From Magnetovibrio sp. (GTDB lineage Bacteria > Pseudomonadota > Alphaproteobacteria > Rhodospirillales > Casp-alpha2): a DNA stretch of 64,000 nucleotides. Position 1 is the first letter of the stretch. Each line of letters opens with the position of its first letter. Shown piece by piece: positions 60,099-64,000 of the stretch. The notes under the pieces were generated by a model. It was not told the origin of the DNA, ran no database searches, and saw only the letters and a program-made list of their open reading frames with translations. Location of the stretch: the NCBI GenBank assembly GCA_002690705.1, contig NZFO01000016.1, positions 68,135 through 132,134 of the forward strand, given 5' to 3'. The position numbers and the translations under genes are program-made.

Positions 60099-61000
60099 GA
60101 CAAGCCAAACCTAGAGTTTTCTCGGGGAAGTCCCTCGCATTGCACCCGACCAGTCTGAATCATATGTACTAAATGAGACAGCACTGTACTGCCAGCTGCG
60201 GAATGAAGCTGTTTGGGGACATTGCGGTAAAGAAGTGAGACTAACTCACTTATAGTCTCCGAACCCCTCGATAGAGCGTCAGCGATTGCAACCTCCCGTT
60301 CCATGCGATGCGTTAGTAACGCCCTCACATACTTTTTCGCTTCGGTCAAAGCTGGGCCATGTGTTGGCCAGTAAGTACGATCATTCCTTGCCAAAACTTT
60401 GTTTAAGGAGTCCATATAATCCCGCATATCTCCATCGGGTGGTGCAACGATGGTTGTAGACCAACCCATCACATGGTCCCCAGAGAAAAAAATATCTAAT
60501 TCTTTAACCGAAAAACAAAGATGATTATGTATATGTCCCGGTGTATGGACAGCCTCGAAGACAAAGCCTGCGGCTTCGATAGTCTCGCCGTCTTTCAAGC
60601 TGTAATCCGGAAGAAAGTCAGCATCAATGCCTTTAGACGGGGGCAAGTCCGAGTCGACCCAATATGTACCCGGTTGATGCTGACCAAAACCAAAAGTTGG
60701 GGCATTAACAGCCTTTTTTATAGGAGTAGCCGCCGGCGAATGATCACTGTGGGTGTGCGTTATGAAAATATGGGTAACAATCTCCCCGGCTACGGCCGAC
60801 AGTAATGCCTCTATATGCTCATCGATTAGGGGACCGGGGTCGATAATAGCCACTTCTCCCTCGCCCACTATATATGTTCCAGTCCCATGAAATGTGAATA
60901 GGCCCGGATTTCTTGCAATTACACGCCGTAACTTTGGCGCGACGGGTTGGCATACACCATATTCAAAATCCAAATCACGAACAAAAGGAATCCCCGACAT
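60095..61000 (-). CDS. MBL-fold metallo-hydrolase (LACTB2-like)
   Basis: The 301-aa protein has the metal site HTHSDHSPA (H-x-H-x-D-H), then the His in VHTPGHIHNHLCFS and the Asp in FFSGDHVMGWS. A small winged C-terminal part follows, as in LACTB2. The preceding strand TYIVGEGEVAIIDPGP is family-like. It lies between a CoA-transferase gene (adjacent, stop to start) and the Nudix gene (4-bp overlap). Confidence 0.88.
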   Translation of the reverse strand: MSGIPFVRDLDFEYGVCQPVAPKLRRVIARNPGLFTFHGTGTYIVGEGEVAIIDPGPLIDEHIEALLSAVAGEIVTHIFITHTHSDHSPAATPIKKAVNAPTFGFGQHQPGTYWVDSDLPPSKGIDADFLPDYSLKDGETIEAAGFVFEAVHTPGHIHNHLCFSVKELDIFFSGDHVMGWSTTIVAPPDGDMRDYMDSLNKVLARNDRTYWPTHGPALTEAKKYVRALLTHRMEREVAIADALSRGSETISELVSLLYRNVPKQLHSAAGSTVLSHLVHMIQTGRVQCEGLPRENSRFGLS

Positions 61001-62182
61001 TTAGACTACCCCTCGAGCCTTTAGCGCATCGATTTCCGACGCAGTCAATCCAAGCTCGTCGCCATAAATTGCCAAATTAGCGTCACCTAGAGACGGCCCG
61101 AGGCTTTGAACCTCTCCCGGCGATTCTGTGAGCTTCGGAAACACGTTTGGAACAACGACTTCACCAATACCCGGAACATCAACTGCTACCATGTCCTTTC
61201 GCGCCTTAAAATGTGGATCATTAAATATATCAGCTATCGAATTAATTGGTCCTGCCGGGACATCGTTCTTTATACACTGAGCTAGCAATTCGTCTCGGGG
61301 TAGTGAACCGGCCCAAATATTAACCTCTTTAATGACTTTATCTCGAGCTGCTAAACGCTCTTGCTGCGCACCATAGGCACTAACTAAATCCCGTCGATCC
61401 ATTGCCAGACACAAGCGCTCGAACATTTTATCCGTTGTGCACGCGATGGCGAAAAACTTCCCATCTGCACAGACAAAATGACCATGCGGACAGGCATTGA
61501 TCGTACCTGTTCCCTCCGGCTCTCGGATATAGTCGTGACGTGCATAGCGCGGTACTATTTCGTCCAGAACCCTGAAAACCGATTCGTAAAGAGCCATGTC
61601 CACAATCTGTCCAACACCCGATACATCCCTGTGCCGAAGGGCCATTAGCACTCCAATAGCGCCATACATTCCAGTAATATAGTCACCCAAGGAAGTTGAC
61701 CCCGGCGTCACAGGTACTTCTCCGGGTAGACCAGACAAATAGGTTAATCCGCCAACAGCATGCCCAATACGAGCGAATCCTGGCCGATCCTTATAGGGCC
61801 CGTCCTGTCCATATCCGGTAACACGCAACAGTACTAGGCCAGGGTTAATTCTCTGTAACACATCCCAACCAAGCCCCCATTTTTCAAGCGTGCCCGGGCG
61901 AAAGTTCTCGCACACAACGTCGGCGCTTCGAACTAGTCGCTTAAAAATTTCAACCCCCTCAAGCTTGCGAAAATTCAATGTGATCGATCTCTTATTACGA
62001 GCCTCGCTTAACCATGCCAAAGATCTATCAGGCTCTTCCGACGCCGTCCCAAACCGACGCCAAGGATCACCCCCATTCGGATTTTCGATTTTTATTACGT
62101 CTGCCCCAAATTCACCAAGGATTGATGCGGCATGCGGTGCAGCTACGAAAGTCGCTATATCGAGGACACGCAAACCATTCAT
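61001..62182 (-). CDS. CaiB/BaiF-type CoA-transferase (class III)
   Basis: The start MNGLRVLDIATFVAAPHAAS gives 393 aa, the usual length for class III CoA-transferases, which move CoA between acyl groups. The CoA-binding catalytic Asp is in SLGDYITGMYGAIG. The G-x-x-P region FGADVIKIENPNGGDPWR is also seen. Upstream the frame is open and encodes (KP)5 from a (TTTGGG)4 repeat and further residues to 62329; that part is not conserved in the family. No clear ribosome-binding site lies before either start, so the start is uncertain. Confidence 0.85.
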   Translation of the reverse strand: MNGLRVLDIATFVAAPHAASILGEFGADVIKIENPNGGDPWRRFGTASEEPDRSLAWLSEARNKRSITLNFRKLEGVEIFKRLVRSADVVCENFRPGTLEKWGLGWDVLQRINPGLVLLRVTGYGQDGPYKDRPGFARIGHAVGGLTYLSGLPGEVPVTPGSTSLGDYITGMYGAIGVLMALRHRDVSGVGQIVDMALYESVFRVLDEIVPRYARHDYIREPEGTGTINACPHGHFVCADGKFFAIACTTDKMFERLCLAMDRRDLVSAYGAQQERLAARDKVIKEVNIWAGSLPRDELLAQCIKNDVPAGPINSIADIFNDPHFKARKDMVAVDVPGIGEVVVPNVFPKLTESPGEVQSLGPSLGDANLAIYGDELGLTASEIDALKARGVV

Positions 62183-62185
62183 CGG

Positions 62186-62212
62186 TTTGGGTTTGGGTTT
62201 GGGTTTGGGTTT
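62186..62212. repeat. (TTTGGG)4 simple repeat, G-quadruplex-type
   Basis: Four TTTGGG units plus TTT lie on the plus strand, which is the template strand of the CoA-transferase gene. Four GGG runs with 3-nt T loops (62189-62209) make a canonical intramolecular G-quadruplex motif. On the coding strand it reads CCCAAA and encodes Lys-Pro repeats. Confidence 0.75.
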
Positions 62213-62297
62213 ATGTTGATAGTTAGGATCTTTAATCATTTTAGAGAGATTACTCATATTCATCAGACATAGGTCAATAAAGCAGCGGTGCGCCATC

Positions 62298-62345
62298 AAA
62301 AGCAATGGTCTTTCCTTAACTAAAAGCAATGGTCTTTCCTTAACT
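62298..62345. repeat. Perfect tandem duplication, 2 x 24 bp
   Basis: Two adjacent 24-bp copies (62298-62321 and 62322-62345), each starting AAAAGCAATGGTC, are identical. Since 24 is divisible by three, the frame is kept. It lies between the CoA-transferase and YdcF-like genes and looks recent. Confidence 0.9.
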
Positions 62346-62368
62346 AGGAGAAGATTAAGGTAAATTGA

Positions 62369-62875
62369 TTACCACCGACCTTGATAGGCACGCACCTGAC
62401 GGGGGTAAATAAGCCGTGCGACCAATTCTCTAATCCAGTAAAATAATATAATTCCCGTCATCGGATTCGATACTTTTTCCATGGATACCGGTTGCCCCAA
62501 AGCATGAAAACAAAATTTTGCCCGGGTAAGATGAAAATCATCGGTTAAGACCAAAACGTTTCTCCAACCGTTCCTTCGAATAATTTCAATGGAAAAAACA
62601 GCGTTTTCGAGTGTACGTGTCGATTACGTCTCCAATTCTATCACGTCATTTGGCACCCCCATACTTCTGGCTAAATCCGCCATAGTTTCCGCCTCAGGAA
62701 TATCTGATATGGTCTTCCCACCTGATAATATTAATCTTTCGCCCACGTTATCGCGCCATAATTCAGCAGCCCTAGCTACGCGCCGTTCAATAGCTGGACT
62801 AGATGAACCATCTGGCATTTGAGCCGCCCCCAACACAATAATTGCATCAAAGTTCTCAACTGAACTATTAGCCAT
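62369..62875 (-). pseudogene. YdcF/DUF218-like protein, interrupted by one in-frame TAA
   Basis: The frame from ATG 62875 to 62369 is continuous over 167 sense codons except TAA at 62624-62626. Before it is the DUF218 start (FDAIIVLGAAQMPDGSSSPA, SGGKTISDIPEAETMADLA). After the stop it continues with STRTLENAVFSIEIIRRNG, then VLTDDFHLTRAKFCFHALG, the characteristic end of the domain. A single change, such as CAA, AAA or GAA to TAA, would explain it. YdcF-type proteins bind nucleotides or envelope precursors; function is unclear. It may be decaying or a sequence error. Confidence 0.8.
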
Positions 62876-62876
62876 G

Positions 62877-63737
62877 CTACCTGCCAAACTCCGCTTCGGC
62901 TCGCATGGCTAAGCCTCCTGTGTTAGTAGTTGCCCACATTGTTGCTTGCGTCCCATCTTCCGAGGGAGAGCCATTCACACTAAATGGTCCGGTGTCAAAG
63001 ATAGGGCTCACTGCACGATAGTTGAATCCTGTCAATGACATCTTTGAACTTTCGCGGCAACATAAATCCATGAGAAGAGTGGCGATCAATGGACCGTGTA
63101 CTATTAATCCAGAATACCCTTCTTTTTTGGTAGCGTAGGCCAAATCATAATGTATGCGATGGCTGTTAAACGTTAGCGCCGAGTAGCGAAACAACAATAT
63201 GGGATCAGGTTTTACGGTACGGGTCCATAGGGCCCCCGTGGGAGCCGGCTTATCTGGCAACGAGTTCTGCTGGGGTGAGGAAGAGTCACGATATACGATG
63301 TCATGTTCCTCAGAAATCGCAAGGCAACCCTGGCTGAAGATTTGGTGTTCTACAACAACAAAAACAAGGTCCCCACTTTTACCTCGCTTATGGCTAACGC
63401 TCTTAATCGTCGATACACGACGTGCCGTATCACCGATCCTTAACTGTCCTAAGAACTCAATCCTACCGCCGGCCCACATGCGATGTGGAAGATCAACGGG
63501 CGGCAAAAATCCACCACGTTTACCATGGCCATCTGACCCTAAATCTGACATTGGATGAACAGGTAAAAAATACAGCCAATGCCCCGCTGGTGGCACTGGG
63601 TCCCCTATCTTCGGATCTAAATCATCACTTCGATCCAATGTAGCCGCCAACCCAGCCATTGGTTCTGGAGATATCTTATTAAAACGCTCTTCAAACTTCC
63701 CTACCCATGATTTAAGGTAACTTATATCTGTTTTCAT
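62877..63737 (-). CDS. FAS1-like/MaoC-type dehydratase (mesaconyl-C4-CoA hydratase-like)
   Basis: The 286-aa protein has an N-terminal MaoC-like half with MWAGGRIEFLGQLRIGDTARRVSTI and a C-terminal half with the active-site pattern RYSALTFNSHRIHYDLAYA. The Asp/Asn-His dyad region is FNSHRIHYD, as in (R)-hydratases, and GLIVHGPLIATLL follows. Such enzymes hydrate enoyl-CoA esters such as mesaconyl-C4-CoA or 3-methylfumaryl-CoA. The gene lies between an acyl-CoA dehydrogenase and the YdcF-like gene. Confidence 0.85.
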   Translation of the reverse strand: MKTDISYLKSWVGKFEERFNKISPEPMAGLAATLDRSDDLDPKIGDPVPPAGHWLYFLPVHPMSDLGSDGHGKRGGFLPPVDLPHRMWAGGRIEFLGQLRIGDTARRVSTIKSVSHKRGKSGDLVFVVVEHQIFSQGCLAISEEHDIVYRDSSSPQQNSLPDKPAPTGALWTRTVKPDPILLFRYSALTFNSHRIHYDLAYATKKEGYSGLIVHGPLIATLLMDLCCRESSKMSLTGFNYRAVSPIFDTGPFSVNGSPSEDGTQATMWATTNTGGLAMRAEAEFGR

Positions 63738-63752
63738 GCTTTCTGCCTATAA

Positions 63753-64000
63753 TTAGAAAGATCGAGGTAAGCCAAGGACGTGCTCAGCAATATAGGATAA
63801 AATCAGGTTGGTTGAGATCGGTGCAACCTGATACAATCTGGTTTCGCGAAATTTGCGCTCCACATCATACTCTTCTGCAAAACCAAATCCGCCGTGGGTT
63901 TGAAGACACATATCTGCAGCTCTCCAAGATGCGTCCGCTGCGAGTAACTTTGCCATATTAGCCTCAGCCCCGCAGCTATCTCCCGAGTCAAATAAATCCG
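63753..64000 (-). CDS. Acyl-CoA dehydrogenase, C-terminal end, cut by the window edge
   Basis: The frame is open to the window end, so only about 82 C-terminal residues are visible. The segment AKLLAADASWRAADMCLQTH followed by GGFGFAEEYDVERKFRETRL is the conserved C-terminal helix region of acyl-CoA dehydrogenases (G-G-x-G-x-x-x-x-x-x-x-R-x-x-R). The enzyme oxidises an acyl-CoA with FAD and is the first gene of the acyl-CoA block in the window. Confidence 0.9.
   Translation of the reverse strand, partial: DLFDSGDSCGAEANMAKLLAADASWRAADMCLQTHGGFGFAEEYDVERKFRETRLYQVAPISTNLILSYIAEHVLGLPRSF

Noticed and set aside
62186-62212. Telomere-like identity of the TTTGGG repeat
   Set aside because: Only four units inside a bacterial gene region; a simple repeat or G-quadruplex motif is enough to explain it.

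Overview
The window is a 64-kb stretch of an alphaproteobacterial chromosome of moderate-to-low GC (my estimate by eye). The best evidence is a circularly permuted, two-piece tmRNA at about 25985-26320, next to an SspB gene that ends in the alphaproteobacterial form. The mre/mrd cell-shape operon, the hflKC-degQ and miaA-serB blocks and a 41-aa L36 protein fit the same class. I see no insertion sequence, prophage, integrase or CRISPR array. This looks like ordinary core and metabolic chromosome of a heterotroph, possibly marine. I cannot name a genus.

Layout. 1-1.2 kb: end of a ketopantoate-reductase-like gene and a VOC protein. 1.3-7.1 kb: mreB-mreC-mreD-mrdA-rodA (minus strand). 7.1-12.6 kb: branched-chain amino-acid genes ilvB-ilvH-ilvC, a terminator, then leuA with its own leader, which encodes a Leu-rich peptide and a strong stem-loop. 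13-20.5 kb: miaA, serB, mrp, hflK-hflC-DUF2065, degQ. 20.6-21.9 kb: thyA-folA. 22.2-25.6 kb: an Ldh_2 oxidoreductase and two Dpp-type permeases without ATPase or binding protein. 26-30 kb: tmRNA, sspB, class I fumarase, SDR, hydrolase. 30.3-34.5 kb: a minus-strand block DMT transporter - aminotransferase V - aminotransferase I/II - DMT transporter. 34.7-43.6 kb: rpmJ, an MFS transporter, glycolate oxidase glcDEF, a second FAD-linked 2-hydroxyacid dehydrogenase with an internal gap, and glycerate 2-kinase. 43.6-50 kb: AsmA-like protein, a small ribbon-helix-helix protein and an ADP-forming acyl-CoA synthetase broken by one TGA. 50-56 kb: glnS, NIPSNAP, ArsC, and a zinc-type operon (COG0523 GTPase, WD40-like protein, 88-aa protein) with a Zur-box-like palindrome upstream. 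56.3-59.3 kb: DUF1289, tRNA-Val(GAC), N-formylglutamate amidohydrolase, GNAT, lytic transglycosylase. 59.3-64 kb: a minus-strand acyl-CoA block (acyl-CoA dehydrogenase, hydratase, YdcF broken by one TAA, CoA-transferase, MBL hydrolase, Nudix).

How the genes work together. Glycolate oxidase plus glycerate 2-kinase suggests glycolate use through glyoxylate and glycerate. tmRNA and SspB tag and deliver stalled proteins to ClpXP. HflKC and DegQ handle envelope protein quality. MreBCD, PBP2 and RodA form the elongasome.

The observations most worth a second look are the leuA leader, the Zur-like box with its three-gene operon, a 27-bp near-perfect palindrome before the second FAD dehydrogenase, the cluster of three lesions in metabolic genes (two nonsense codons and one apparent 15-residue in-frame loss), and a (TTTGGG)4 G-quadruplex-type repeat at the start of a CoA-transferase gene.
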